From JAXGRD01 sp050946655 (lineage in GTDB: Bacteria; Bacillota; Clostridia; Peptostreptococcales; Anaerovoracaceae), in NCBI GenBank assembly GCA_050946655.1, contig JBMNVE010000002.1, positions 1 to 64,000 on the forward strand: a DNA stretch of 64,000 nt, given 5' to 3'. A program made the position numbers and the translations under genes. Below, in pieces: positions 8,274 to 16,923 of this stretch; position 1 is the first letter of the stretch, and each line of letters begins with the position of its first letter. The notes below the pieces were generated by a model that did not search any database, had not been told where the DNA came from, and saw only the letters and a program-made list of their open reading frames with translations.

Positions 8274-9596
8274 ATGGATCTCATCATTGCATTTGTTATT
8301 TTCATCGCAGCCATGATCGCATCCCTCATCGGCGGTTGGCCCATGGTTCTTCCACTGATGGTGGGCTTTGTTTGTTTCTTTGCCGTAGGTAGGCACAGGG
8401 GCTTTCCCTCCCGCAATCTGGTAAGGATGGCCTGGGCAGGGGGAAGAGATTCCCTGGTGGTTGTGGAGGTCCTGGTCCTCATCGGACTCATCTCCGCACT
8501 GTGGCGATCCGCCGGAACCATCACCTTCTTCGTATACTACGGGATCCGGGTCATCACCCCGTCCCTGTTCATCATCATCACCTTTCTTTTGGCATGCCTT
8601 TTGTCCTATGCCCTGGGCACCTCCTTCGGCGTAGCAGGGACGGTAGGGGTTATCTTCATGGCTCTTGCCAGAAGCGGAGATGTGAATGAAATCATTACGG
8701 CGGGGGCTGTTCTGTCCGGTGTCTTCTTTGGGGATCGAGGCTCTCCCGTTTCTTCCTCAGCCCTTTTGGTGGCGGCGGTGACCAAGACCAATATCTTTGA
8801 TAACGTCAGGGGAATGATGAAGTCCGTCCTACTCCCCTTGGGCCTGAGCATCCTCATCTACACCATCCTATCGGTGCAGAATCCCATCCGCACCGTGGAC
8901 GAAAGCATCCTCCGAGCTTTGGAAACCGACTTTTCCATCAGTCTCTGGCTTGTGATCCCCGCCGCCCTCATGCTGATCCTTCCCCTTTTCCGGATCAACG
9001 TGATGATCTGCATGGCCGCCAGCATTGTGGCCGCCTTCCTGATCACCGTCATGGTTCAGGGTACACCCATAATGGAAGCCCTTCGCCTTTCCATCACCGG
9101 GTTTTCCGTAAAGAGCGACAATCTGGGCAACATCCTTTCGGGAGGAGGGGTCCTTTCCATGTTGGAAGTCTGCGCCATCGTCTTTATTTCCTGTTCATTC
9201 TCCGGCATCTTTAGCGGCGCCCATCTTCTCCGCACCATCCAAGACGCACTGGAGCGTTCCATCCACAGGCTGGGCAAGTTCGGTGCCATGCTCCTGGTCA
9301 GCGTAGGCACTACCGCCATATTTTGCAACCAAACCATCGCATCCATCATGTGCAGCGATCTCATGGGCAAGCCCTACAAAAACAGAGGTGCCGATGCTTA
9401 TGAGCTGGCCATCGATATCGAAAATTCCGTCATCATCATCTCACCCCTGATCCCCTGGTGCATTGCCAGCAGTGTTCCTCTCAGCATGCTGGGGGTGGGC
9501 ATGGGGGCTATCCCCTATGCCGTCCTCCTCTATTTGGTCCCCCTTTGCTACATTTTCACCAAGAGGATATGGTTCAAATCGTCTTCAAGTACTTGA
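8274..9596 (+). CDS. NhaC family Na+/H+ antiporter
   Basis: This 440-residue integral membrane protein has about eleven hydrophobic segments. Family features include LLSYALGTSFGVAGTVGVIF, GVFFGDRGSPVSSSALLVAA (the conserved GDxxSP region near residue 155) and a late segment with CNQTIASIMCSDLMG. It probably exchanges Na+ for protons or acts as a related substrate antiporter (malate/lactate types share this fold). The ATG at 8274 has no Shine-Dalgarno and lies at the predicted transcription start, so the mRNA may be leaderless. It overlaps the convergent flavoprotein gene by 23 bases. Confidence 0.85.
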   Translation: MDLIIAFVIFIAAMIASLIGGWPMVLPLMVGFVCFFAVGRHRGFPSRNLVRMAWAGGRDSLVVVEVLVLIGLISALWRSAGTITFFVYYGIRVITPSLFIIITFLLACLLSYALGTSFGVAGTVGVIFMALARSGDVNEIITAGAVLSGVFFGDRGSPVSSSALLVAAVTKTNIFDNVRGMMKSVLLPLGLSILIYTILSVQNPIRTVDESILRALETDFSISLWLVIPAALMLILPLFRINVMICMAASIVAAFLITVMVQGTPIMEALRLSITGFSVKSDNLGNILSGGGVLSMLEVCAIVFISCSFSGIFSGAHLLRTIQDALERSIHRLGKFGAMLLVSVGTTAIFCNQTIASIMCSDLMGKPYKNRGADAYELAIDIENSVIIISPLIPWCIASSVPLSMLGVGMGAIPYAVLLYLVPLCYIFTKRIWFKSSSST

Positions 9597-10380
9597 CCGC
9601 AGCAAGGCCGGCAACGCTACCTTCGTACACCGCCTTGGATACCTGCATCAGGCCTCCCGTACCGTCTCCGGCGGCAAAGAGTCCGGGGATATTGGTGGCC
9701 ATGTTTTCATCCACAACGATTTTATTTCCTTCAATGAACGCTCCCAGCTTTCGGGCCAGATCCGCACTTCCGGCACTGCCTTCTGCAATGAAGAGGCCGG
9801 AAACCGCAAGGCTCCTCCCATCTTCAAAGATCAATTCCTCCAGTCCGTCCCTTCCCTTGAGGGCCTTCAGTCCCCCTTCTATCTGGGTGACCGACTTGGC
9901 CAGGGGACGCAGCGCATCGGCTTCGTGGTTGGCAAACTCTCCCGTGCCCAGAACGGCAACGTCCTTTCCTCTGAAGAAAAACCCGTCGCAGACGGCACAG
10001 TAGCTGACGCCCTTGCCCTCAAAGTCCTTCAGCCCCTGGATCTTAGGCTCCTTCCTGGGAGAACCCATGGCAAGGATCACCGCATCCGCCTTGTAGATAC
10101 CTTCCTCCGTGGTGACCACCAGCTTATCTTCAAAGCCCAGGCCGACCACCTCTTCCTTCATGAAGACGGCACCCAGGTTCTTTGCCTGCTCTTGGCCTCG
10201 CTCCAGCAACTCCTTCCCGGAAATCGCCCGGGGAAACCCATAATAGTTTTCTATCTTATCCGCCTTATCCAGCGCACTCTGTCCCTTTGCGAATACCGTC
10301 ACATTCAGTCCGCCTCTGGCCCCGTAAATTGCAGCCGACGCACCTGCAGGTCCCCCGCCGATGACGATCAAATGTTTCAT
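9574..10380 (-). CDS. Thioredoxin reductase-like FAD/NAD(P) oxidoreductase
   Basis: This 268-residue flavoprotein has an N-terminal FAD-binding HLIVIGGGPAGASAAIYGA motif, a redox CxxC in SYCAVCDGFFF at the position of the CATCDG site of thioredoxin reductase, a second dinucleotide motif VAVLGTGEFANHEA, and the C-terminal PGLFAAGDGTGG block. It is about 40 residues shorter than typical TrxB, so it may use a different partner from thioredoxin. The start ATG has AGGAGGAAGG upstream. It is transcribed alone, from a region with a TATAAT box at 10426–10421. Confidence 0.85.
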   Translation of the reverse strand: MKHLIVIGGGPAGASAAIYGARGGLNVTVFAKGQSALDKADKIENYYGFPRAISGKELLERGQEQAKNLGAVFMKEEVVGLGFEDKLVVTTEEGIYKADAVILAMGSPRKEPKIQGLKDFEGKGVSYCAVCDGFFFRGKDVAVLGTGEFANHEADALRPLAKSVTQIEGGLKALKGRDGLEELIFEDGRSLAVSGLFIAEGSAGSADLARKLGAFIEGNKIVVDENMATNIPGLFAAGDGTGGLMQVSKAVYEGSVAGLAAVKYLKTI

Positions 10381-10440
10381 GATCCTTCCTCCTGTTCCAA
10401 CTATATCTGAACTTTTTTACATTATACCCTAAAACCGCCA

Positions 10441-10640
10441 TGTAAATCCAGCAGCAACATGGCTGCCGGCCAAATGGATGATTCACTTCTCCCGGCAGCA
10501 TATCATCCACGATTTCACGGCCTTTCTTTCTATTGGTGGATGAAATGGCATGATTAATATGCATATCATCTATTTTATCGGCCTTTTCGTGGATGATGCA
10601 CCATGAAAACCGGGGACATCATCCACTTCCCCGGCTGATA
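10441..10640. other. Non-coding region with repeated GGATGAT motifs and dyads
   Basis: The space between the flavoprotein gene and gltX has no convincing gene. It holds six copies of GGATGAT or its complement (10476, 10502, 10535, 10565, 10588, 10617), some diverged. Two form the perfect inverted repeat GTGGATGATG...CATCATCCAC (10590–10626). Another dyad is GCTGCCGG...CCGGCAGC (10463–10499). The function is unknown; operators or a structured leader are possible. Confidence 0.5.
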
Positions 10641-10655
10641 CCTTTGCCCTTCCCG

Positions 10656-10684
10656 TTGCAGACAGGCCCAAAGCAAGTTATAAT
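10656..10684 (+). promoter_or_regulatory. Sigma-A promoter of gltX
   Basis: TTGCAG (10656–10661), 17-base spacer, perfect TATAAT (10679–10684). It lies 30 bases upstream of the gltX ATG, which has AAAGGAG in front. It probably also drives the capA-like gene. Confidence 0.75.
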
Positions 10685-10714
10685 ACAGAGGTAGAAAACA
10701 AAGGAGAATAAACC

Positions 10715-12367
10715 ATGGACAACAGCAAACTGGCGGGGCTGCTTTTCCCCGCCATCACCAAAACAGAAGAAGATTATGAGGCGATCTATCCCCCCAGAGC
10801 CCTGCCGGAAAACGCAAAAGTGACTCGGCTGGGGCCAAGTCCCACCGGCTTTATCCATCTGGGCAACCTGTACGGGGCTTTTGTGGATGAGCGCCTGGCC
10901 CACCAAAGTCAAGGGACCTTTTATCTGCGGATCGAAGATACCGATGACAAGCGCTATGTGGAAGGGGCTGTGGAAACCGTCATCGATGGACTGGAGTACT
11001 TCGGCATCGCCTTTGATGAAGGGGCCTCCAAGGAAGGAGATCGCGGGGCATACGGGCCTTACTTCCAAAGCCGGAGAGTCGACCTTTATCAATGCTTTGT
11101 GAAAAAACTGGTGGCAAAGGGCCTGGCCTACCCCTGCTTTATGGATGAAGAGGAGATCGCCCGGATCCGCCAAGTTCAAGAAGAAAATAAAGAAACGCCG
11201 GGAATATACGGCAAGTACGCCCGGGGAAGAGATCTTTCCCTGGAAGAGGTGGAGAAGAAGATAGAGGAATGCAAGCCCTATGTGATCCGCCTTCGCTCCG
11301 GCGGCAACCCGGTTAGCCCCAAGGAAATATCCGTAGAAGACGGGATACGGGGCATTCTTACCATGCCGGAAAACTTCCAGGATGTGGTCATCCTCAAGGC
11401 AAACGGCATTCCCACCTACCACTTTGCCCACGTCTGTGATGATCACTTCATGAGGACAACCCATGTGGTCAGAGGCGAAGAGTGGCTCTCTTCCCTTCCC
11501 ATCCACGTAGAACTGTTTTCCGTGCTGGGCTTTCCTCTTCCCGTCTACTGCCACACGGCAGTACTGATGAAGCTGGACGAAAACGGCAACAAGCGAAAGC
11601 TATCCAAGCGAAAGGATCCGGAATTGTCCCTGGACTTTTACCGGGAGGAAGGCTATCACCCCGCTGCCGTCAGGGAATACCTTTTGACCATCCTCAACTC
11701 CAACTATGAGGAGTGGCGAATGGAAAATCCCGATGCAAAGAGTGAGGACTTCCCCTTCACCATGGAAAAAATGAGCACTTCCGGTGCGCTTTTCGATTTG
11801 AATAAGCTAAAGGATGTATCCAAGGATACTCTAGTGAGAATCCCCGCCGGAGATCTGGCCGGATTTCTCCTGGACTGGGCAGCGGAGTTCCGCCCTGAGA
11901 TCTTCCCCATCCTTGCAGAAAGCGGCGACAAACTGCCGGCCATCCTGGACCTGGGAAGAACGGGAAACAAGCCTAGAAAGGACTTGATCTGCGCATCCCA
12001 AATCTTTGATTTTATCGGATACTTCTTTGACGACTACTTCCGATTGGAAGACCAGCCTCCGGCAGAAACCGCCGGCGAAGACATCAGCGCCATCCTTACC
12101 GCCTACCTGGAAAGCTATGACCACGAAGACGATCAAAGTCAGTGGTTCGAAAAAATCCGCACAATCGCAGAGGATCTGGGTTATGCGGCAAGGCCCAAGG
12201 ACTTCAAGAAGAATCCGGAAATGTACAAGGGCCATGTAGGCCATGTGAGCACGGTGATCCGCCTGGCCATCGTGGGAAGAGCCCAGTCCCCTGACATCTG
12301 GGAGATCCAGCAGATCCTGGGGGAAACCAAGGTAAGAAAGCGTGTAACCGATTATATGAATAGGTAG
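10715..12367 (+). CDS. gltX: Glutamate--tRNA ligase
   Basis: This class I aminoacyl-tRNA synthetase charges tRNA-Glu (and in many Gram-positives also tRNA-Gln for later amidation). The HIGH-type motif is in RLGPSPTGFIHLGNLYGAF near residue 45, and the KMSKS-type motif is NKRKLSKRKDPE near residue 295. RIEDTDDKRYVEGA is the usual GluRS substrate-binding block. At 550 residues it is longer than most GluRS (about 480), with around 30 extra residues before the Rossmann fold. Whether it is discriminating cannot be seen here; no glutaminyl-tRNA synthetase is in the window. Confidence 0.95.
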   Translation: MDNSKLAGLLFPAITKTEEDYEAIYPPRALPENAKVTRLGPSPTGFIHLGNLYGAFVDERLAHQSQGTFYLRIEDTDDKRYVEGAVETVIDGLEYFGIAFDEGASKEGDRGAYGPYFQSRRVDLYQCFVKKLVAKGLAYPCFMDEEEIARIRQVQEENKETPGIYGKYARGRDLSLEEVEKKIEECKPYVIRLRSGGNPVSPKEISVEDGIRGILTMPENFQDVVILKANGIPTYHFAHVCDDHFMRTTHVVRGEEWLSSLPIHVELFSVLGFPLPVYCHTAVLMKLDENGNKRKLSKRKDPELSLDFYREEGYHPAAVREYLLTILNSNYEEWRMENPDAKSEDFPFTMEKMSTSGALFDLNKLKDVSKDTLVRIPAGDLAGFLLDWAAEFRPEIFPILAESGDKLPAILDLGRTGNKPRKDLICASQIFDFIGYFFDDYFRLEDQPPAETAGEDISAILTAYLESYDHEDDQSQWFEKIRTIAEDLGYAARPKDFKKNPEMYKGHVGHVSTVIRLAIVGRAQSPDIWEIQQILGETKVRKRVTDYMNR

Positions 12368-12380
12368 AGAAAGGCACACC

Positions 12381-13607
12381 ATGAGAGCGAAGAGAAAAAA
12401 CAATAAGCGATCCGGGGTCCACTTCAAGAAGCGGTTCTACCTGATCATCCTATTGATCCTGGTTGTGGGCGGGGCCGGTCTGTTCTTTGCCTTACCGGGG
12501 AAAGACGCCAAACCGAAAAAGCCTGAGCCGGGCAAGCCGGTCCGGCTCAATGTCCTGTGCGCAGGGGATCTGGTCATCCACATGGACGTGATCAATGCAG
12601 CCAAGAAGAGTGACGGGACCTACAATTTTGAATGGCCCTTTGATTCGGTCAAGCCTTACATCAATGATGCGGACCTGGCCATGTGCAATCTGGAAACCAC
12701 CTTTACCGGGGGCAACTATTCGGGCTATCCCATCTTTCGCTGCCCCGATGAACTGGCCTCTTCCCTGGCTGCGGTGGGCTTTGATCTGGTCACTACCAGT
12801 AGCAACCACACCTTTGATACAGGAGAGGAAGGCATGTACCGGACCATCGATGTGCTGGACAAGGCAGGCCTGAAAACCGCCGGAAGCCGGCCCAACACCG
12901 AGGTTCCTCGCTACACCATGGTCAAAAAGAAAGGGGTGAACATCGCCATCGTCTCCTATGCCTACGGCGGGATCCAAGGAAGCACCAGAGACCTGAACGG
13001 AAATCCCCTCACCCAAAACGGAGTGGACAGCATCAACGTTTTCAGTTACGAGACCTTCGATGAAGACTTTAAAGAAATCAAGGCAACCGTCTCCGCCGCC
13101 AAAAAGGCAGGTGCCGACATCGTGATCATGTACTACCACTGGGGAGATGAATACAGCACCAAATCCAATACCGACCAGCAAAAGATCGCACAAAAAACAG
13201 TGGATGAAGCCGGCGTGGACATTATCTACGGCTCTCATCCCCATGTGGTCCAGGAAAAAACCGTCCTGACCAAAAAGAACTCCAAGAAAAAAGTTCCCGT
13301 CTACTACGCCCTGGGGAATCTTCTCTCCAACCAGAGAAGGGAGCTGGTCTACAACAACCAGCACGTAGAGGAAGGCGTCATGGTGAACTTTGCCATCACC
13401 TACGATCCCAAGGCCAAGAAGATCACCGACATAGAGGATACGCCCATCCCCTATTGGGTGGATAAATACAACGATGGCGGCATCAAGTACCAGCTGATCC
13501 CTCTGGTGGAAGGATATGAAAAATCCCCGATCCTTGAAAAATCGGGGCATGCTTCCCTGGCCACCAATGCTCTGGCCAACGTCAACGCCATATTAAAGGG
13601 GGAATGA
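12381..13607 (+). CDS. CapA family (PGA_cap) metallophosphatase-like protein
   Basis: This 408-residue protein has a basic N-terminus and one membrane segment (about residues 17–36), placing the rest outside the cell. The body matches the CapA/PgsA family linked to poly-gamma-glutamate capsule or other surface polymer assembly. Motifs are the metal-binding CAGDLVIHMDV, TTSSNHTFDTGEEGMYRTID, DIVIMYYHWGDEY and IYGSHPHVVQ. It starts 13 bases after gltX and is probably cotranscribed. No other capsule genes are nearby, so a true capsule role is uncertain. Confidence 0.85.
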   Translation: MRAKRKNNKRSGVHFKKRFYLIILLILVVGGAGLFFALPGKDAKPKKPEPGKPVRLNVLCAGDLVIHMDVINAAKKSDGTYNFEWPFDSVKPYINDADLAMCNLETTFTGGNYSGYPIFRCPDELASSLAAVGFDLVTTSSNHTFDTGEEGMYRTIDVLDKAGLKTAGSRPNTEVPRYTMVKKKGVNIAIVSYAYGGIQGSTRDLNGNPLTQNGVDSINVFSYETFDEDFKEIKATVSAAKKAGADIVIMYYHWGDEYSTKSNTDQQKIAQKTVDEAGVDIIYGSHPHVVQEKTVLTKKNSKKKVPVYYALGNLLSNQRRELVYNNQHVEEGVMVNFAITYDPKAKKITDIEDTPIPYWVDKYNDGGIKYQLIPLVEGYEKSPILEKSGHASLATNALANVNAILKGE

Positions 13608-13608
13608 T

Positions 13609-14418
13609 TCACACATCATAAAAGAAGCACTTCCCGCAAACCTCTGGCGAGGGGATGTGGGGATTGATTTGAAGGCATCGATCTTGGCATTTTTCCTTGT
13701 GGATGCCTTCTTTTGTGATGGCACCCGCCGGACATGAATCGATGGCTTTCCGGCTCACCGTCACATCTTTTGCCCCCAAATACTTGCTGTCGTGATCGAT
13801 GTAGTCGATGGTGTTGGCGAGATCCACTCGTGCCAGCTCCTCCTCCTTCAGGGGAGCATAGTCGTAATCGGTGAACACACAGCCCACCCTGCCGGCAAAA
13901 CCCATCTCCGTGTGGAAGGATCCGGCGATGCCGAATCTGCCCATCCCTGCCGTATAGGCGGCCAGCTTGTGGGACCACTCTTCCCTCTGGGTCTTCAGGT
14001 TCCAATCCATGGGGGTGTTGGCGGGAGAATGGAGCCTCCCCACTTCATCCAAAGTGTCCCCGATCACTCTGTTCAGCTCCATGGCAAGGTGCATGGAGTC
14101 GTGAAAGGCAGCTGTCCATTCCGGGGACGGATCTTCTCCTCCCCGGTTGCTCCGGGCAATTTCCGGAGAATAGGGAAGGAAGAATACGATCACCGTATTT
14201 CCGGGCCTATATATCCCCTTGGGATGGAGGGATCTATCCTCTTCCATAAAGAGGCGGAAGAGGGGGTGTTTCGCATTGACATAGCTGATGATGGGCGTAC
14301 CGAAGGTAGTCTTCACCCCCGGCCGTTTTTCGTAATCTTTTATGGTGGTATGCAAGTTATCTCTTATTCTTCTCTTGATGTTGACTTCTCGGTCAAAATC
14401 CACGTGGACCTTATACAT
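13609..14418 (-). CDS. QueG-like (epoxyqueuosine reductase-related) Fe-S protein
   Basis: This is a 269-residue protein with a C-terminal iron-sulfur region: SCPAGAITKEGIHKEKCQDR, then cysteines in LQINPHIPSPEVCGKCFF. The N-terminal half resembles the epoxyqueuosine-reductase-like domain that often binds a cobalamin-type cofactor. It has fewer cysteines than QueG (which holds two 4Fe-4S clusters), so a single cluster or a different job is likely. It is the last gene of the glmS–ahcY operon, seven bases after the aminotransferase. True QueG function is doubtful. Confidence 0.65.
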   Translation of the reverse strand: MYKVHVDFDREVNIKRRIRDNLHTTIKDYEKRPGVKTTFGTPIISYVNAKHPLFRLFMEEDRSLHPKGIYRPGNTVIVFFLPYSPEIARSNRGGEDPSPEWTAAFHDSMHLAMELNRVIGDTLDEVGRLHSPANTPMDWNLKTQREEWSHKLAAYTAGMGRFGIAGSFHTEMGFAGRVGCVFTDYDYAPLKEEELARVDLANTIDYIDHDSKYLGAKDVTVSRKAIDSCPAGAITKEGIHKEKCQDRCLQINPHIPSPEVCGKCFFYDV

Positions 14419-14425
14419 GTCTATC

Positions 14426-15613
14426 TTACTCTTTCAGGTACTCTCTTGTGACTTCCGCTAATATCTTGATCCCTTCTCTGGTCTTTTCTTCGGACATATT
14501 GGAGAAGTTCAGCCTAAGCTCGTTGTTCACCGAGCCGCTGGGGTAAAAGGATGTGCCCGGTATGAAGGCCACCTTTCGCTCTCCCGCACGGCGAAGCAGT
14601 TCCCTGGCATCCTTGTTCTTGGGTAGTTCCAGCCAGATGAACAGGCCTCCCTTGGGCATCACATAAGTGACTTCCGGAGGAAATTCTTTGTCGATCATTT
14701 CCGCCATGAACCGGCATCGGTCCCGGTAGACCTCGCTGATCTCCTTGATGTGGGCATCCAGATCGTTGTGCTTCAAATAGTCGGCCATCTGCATCTGGGA
14801 GATGGTGGAAGAAGATAGGTCCGCTGCGTTTTTCAAGACCAGGTATTTCTCCATGATCTCCTTTCTGGCGCAGAGCCAGGCTACCCGTAGTCCCGGGCAG
14901 AAGATCTTGGAAAACGTCCCGATGTAGACCACTTGCCCCTTCTTATCGTAGTAGGCAAGGGGTTTTTGGTACTTGCCGTCAAAGGACAATTCGCCGTAGG
15001 CGGCATCTTCAAGGACGGGGATGTCGTAATCCGCCATGAACTCCATGAACTCCCTTCTCCGCTCATCGGACCAGCTCCTGCCGGTGGGGTTTTGGAAGTC
15101 CGGATTCACGTAGATTATCTTTACCCGGTCCCCATATTCATCCAGGACCTTTTTCAGACTTTGGATCTCCATTCCTTCTCGATCGGTGGGAACGGAGATC
15201 AGATCCGCCTGATAAGCTCTCAAGGCATTGACCGCACCTAAATAGGAAGGCGCCTCAAAGAGGACAGCGTCTCCTTCATCCACAAAGAGCATGCCGCTCA
15301 TATCCAGGCCCTGCTGAGAGCCGCTGGTTATGCTGATCTCATCCAGAGAGTAATCCAGGTCAAACTTGTCCTTCATCCGCTGTCGCATGATTTCCCGCAG
15401 GGGAAGATAGCCACTGGTGGAGCCGTAGCTCATGGCCTCCTTTCCCTGGTTTTTCATCACCCGCTGAAAGGATTCAGCGATGGCTTCCAGGGGATAGGCC
15501 TCAGCAGAAGGAAAACCCGCAGAAAAAGATATCATTTCATCGGTTTCTTTCAGTTCAAAGGCATCCAGAAGAGATCGATCTTCCAGTACTTCCAACCTCT
15601 TTGCATACTTCAT
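14426..15613 (-). CDS. PLP-dependent aminotransferase, class I/II
   Basis: This is a fold type I aminotransferase of about 395 residues, of the group that includes 2-aminoadipate and aromatic aminotransferases and the catalytic part of MocR regulators. There is no DNA-binding domain here. The pyridoxal-binding lysine is in YIGTFSKIFCPGLRVAWLCA near residue 235; YVNPDFQNPTGRSWSDERR and the C-terminal ELRLNFSNMSEE arginine block are also present. ATG 15613 follows the ahcY stop by two bases, with its GGGAG inside the last ahcY codons, so the two are coupled. The amino acid substrate is unknown. Confidence 0.88.
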   Translation of the reverse strand: MKYAKRLEVLEDRSLLDAFELKETDEMISFSAGFPSAEAYPLEAIAESFQRVMKNQGKEAMSYGSTSGYLPLREIMRQRMKDKFDLDYSLDEISITSGSQQGLDMSGMLFVDEGDAVLFEAPSYLGAVNALRAYQADLISVPTDREGMEIQSLKKVLDEYGDRVKIIYVNPDFQNPTGRSWSDERRREFMEFMADYDIPVLEDAAYGELSFDGKYQKPLAYYDKKGQVVYIGTFSKIFCPGLRVAWLCARKEIMEKYLVLKNAADLSSSTISQMQMADYLKHNDLDAHIKEISEVYRDRCRFMAEMIDKEFPPEVTYVMPKGGLFIWLELPKNKDARELLRRAGERKVAFIPGTSFYPSGSVNNELRLNFSNMSEEKTREGIKILAEVTREYLKE

Positions 15614-15615
15614 CT

Positions 15616-16893
15616 TCAAAACTCCCAACTATTTAAATACTGTTCCTGTTCTTCTGTCAGTTCATCTATCCGCACATTCCACGCTTCCAGCTTCTTGTAG
15701 GCTATTACCCTGTCGATTTCTTCGGAAACATCGATCACCCGATTTTCCATTTTTTTATAGTTTTCCTTCACATACAGCGCGCTCATGGCCTGGACGGCAA
15801 AGGATAGATCCATCATCTCCGCCGGATGTCCGTCGGCAGCTGCGATGTTCACCAGCTTTCCTTCGGCCATCACGTGGACGGTGTTTCCCGCCGGCAACTT
15901 ATATGCCATAATGTTCCTGCGAGACTCCTGCTTTTCCAGACACTTCTCCTCCAAGGCCTCCATATCGATCTCCACGTTGAAGTGGCCCGCATTGGCCAAG
16001 ATCGCCCCTTCCTTCATCTTCTCCATGTGGGAAAGTCCAATGGTTCCCTTGCATCCCGTGGCGGTGATGAACACATCTCCCAGGGGTGCGGCTTCCATCA
16101 TGGGCATTACATCGTGGCCGTCCATCCTGGCTTCCATGGCCTTGACCGGATCGATCTCCGTTACGATGACCTTTGCCCCCAGGGCCTTCCCCCGAAGAGC
16201 GATGCCCTTGCTGCACCAGCCGTATCCTCCCACTACGATAGTCTTTCCTGCTACGATCAAGTTGGTGTTGCGCATGATGCTGTCCCACACCGACTGGCCC
16301 GTTCCGTATCGGTTATCAAAGAGGTGCTTGCAGTCGGCATCATTGACTGCCACCATGGGAAATCTCAGGACCCCGTCTCGCTCCATGGCCTTCAGCCGGA
16401 TGATACCCGTGGTGGTTTCTTCACAGCCTCCCCAGACCTCTTCTCCCAGATCCTGTCTTTCCTGATGGACCATTCCCACCAGATCCCCTCCGTCATCGAT
16501 GATGATGTTGGGCTTATGCTCTAGGGTCATTTCAATATGTCTGCGATATTCTTCCGGAGATGCGTTGTGGAAGGCGTACACCCGGATCCCGCTGTCGGCA
16601 AGGGCCGCTGCCACATCGTCCTGGGTGGACAGCACGTTGCTCCCCGTAGCGCATAGCTGAGCCCCTCCCGCAGCCAAGACCTTGCACAAATAGGCCGTCT
16701 TGGCCTCCATGTGGATGGAAAGGGAGATTTTTACCCCGGCAAATGGCTTGCTTGCCATGAACTCCTTTTCCAGGCCCGACAGCAGGGGCATGTTATTCTT
16801 TACCCATGCGATCTTTTGGTGCCCCGAGGGAGCCAGGTCAATATCCTTTATTTCATAGGGTTTTTCTCCAAACAATGTTACTCTTCCTTCCAC
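15616..16893 (-). CDS. ahcY: Adenosylhomocysteinase
   Basis: This 425-residue enzyme splits S-adenosylhomocysteine to adenosine and homocysteine, removing the inhibitor left by SAM-dependent methylation. The NAD-binding motif GKTIVVGGYGWCSKGIALRG lies near residue 215. DDGGDLVGMVH, ETTTGIIRLKAM and HFNVEIDMEAL are family blocks. The start is GTG with a weak ribosome site; it lies 30 bases after glmS. Its product is unusually relevant here because the neighbouring prophage carries its own SAM synthetase and methyltransferases, but no direct link is shown. Confidence 0.94.
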   Translation of the reverse strand: MEGRVTLFGEKPYEIKDIDLAPSGHQKIAWVKNNMPLLSGLEKEFMASKPFAGVKISLSIHMEAKTAYLCKVLAAGGAQLCATGSNVLSTQDDVAAALADSGIRVYAFHNASPEEYRRHIEMTLEHKPNIIIDDGGDLVGMVHQERQDLGEEVWGGCEETTTGIIRLKAMERDGVLRFPMVAVNDADCKHLFDNRYGTGQSVWDSIMRNTNLIVAGKTIVVGGYGWCSKGIALRGKALGAKVIVTEIDPVKAMEARMDGHDVMPMMEAAPLGDVFITATGCKGTIGLSHMEKMKEGAILANAGHFNVEIDMEALEEKCLEKQESRRNIMAYKLPAGNTVHVMAEGKLVNIAAADGHPAEMMDLSFAVQAMSALYVKENYKKMENRVIDVSEEIDRVIAYKKLEAWNVRIDELTEEQEQYLNSWEF

Positions 16894-16923
16894 AATTCAT
16901 CCGAGGCAGCTTGCGCCCCGCTC

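Noticed and set aside
10265..10564. Leftward 99-codon frame before gltX
   Set aside because: It crosses the flavoprotein gene start and the repeat region, with no family features.
10381..10714. T-box leader for gltX
   Set aside because: No specifier hairpin or conserved T-box sequence was seen; the repeats there are of another kind.
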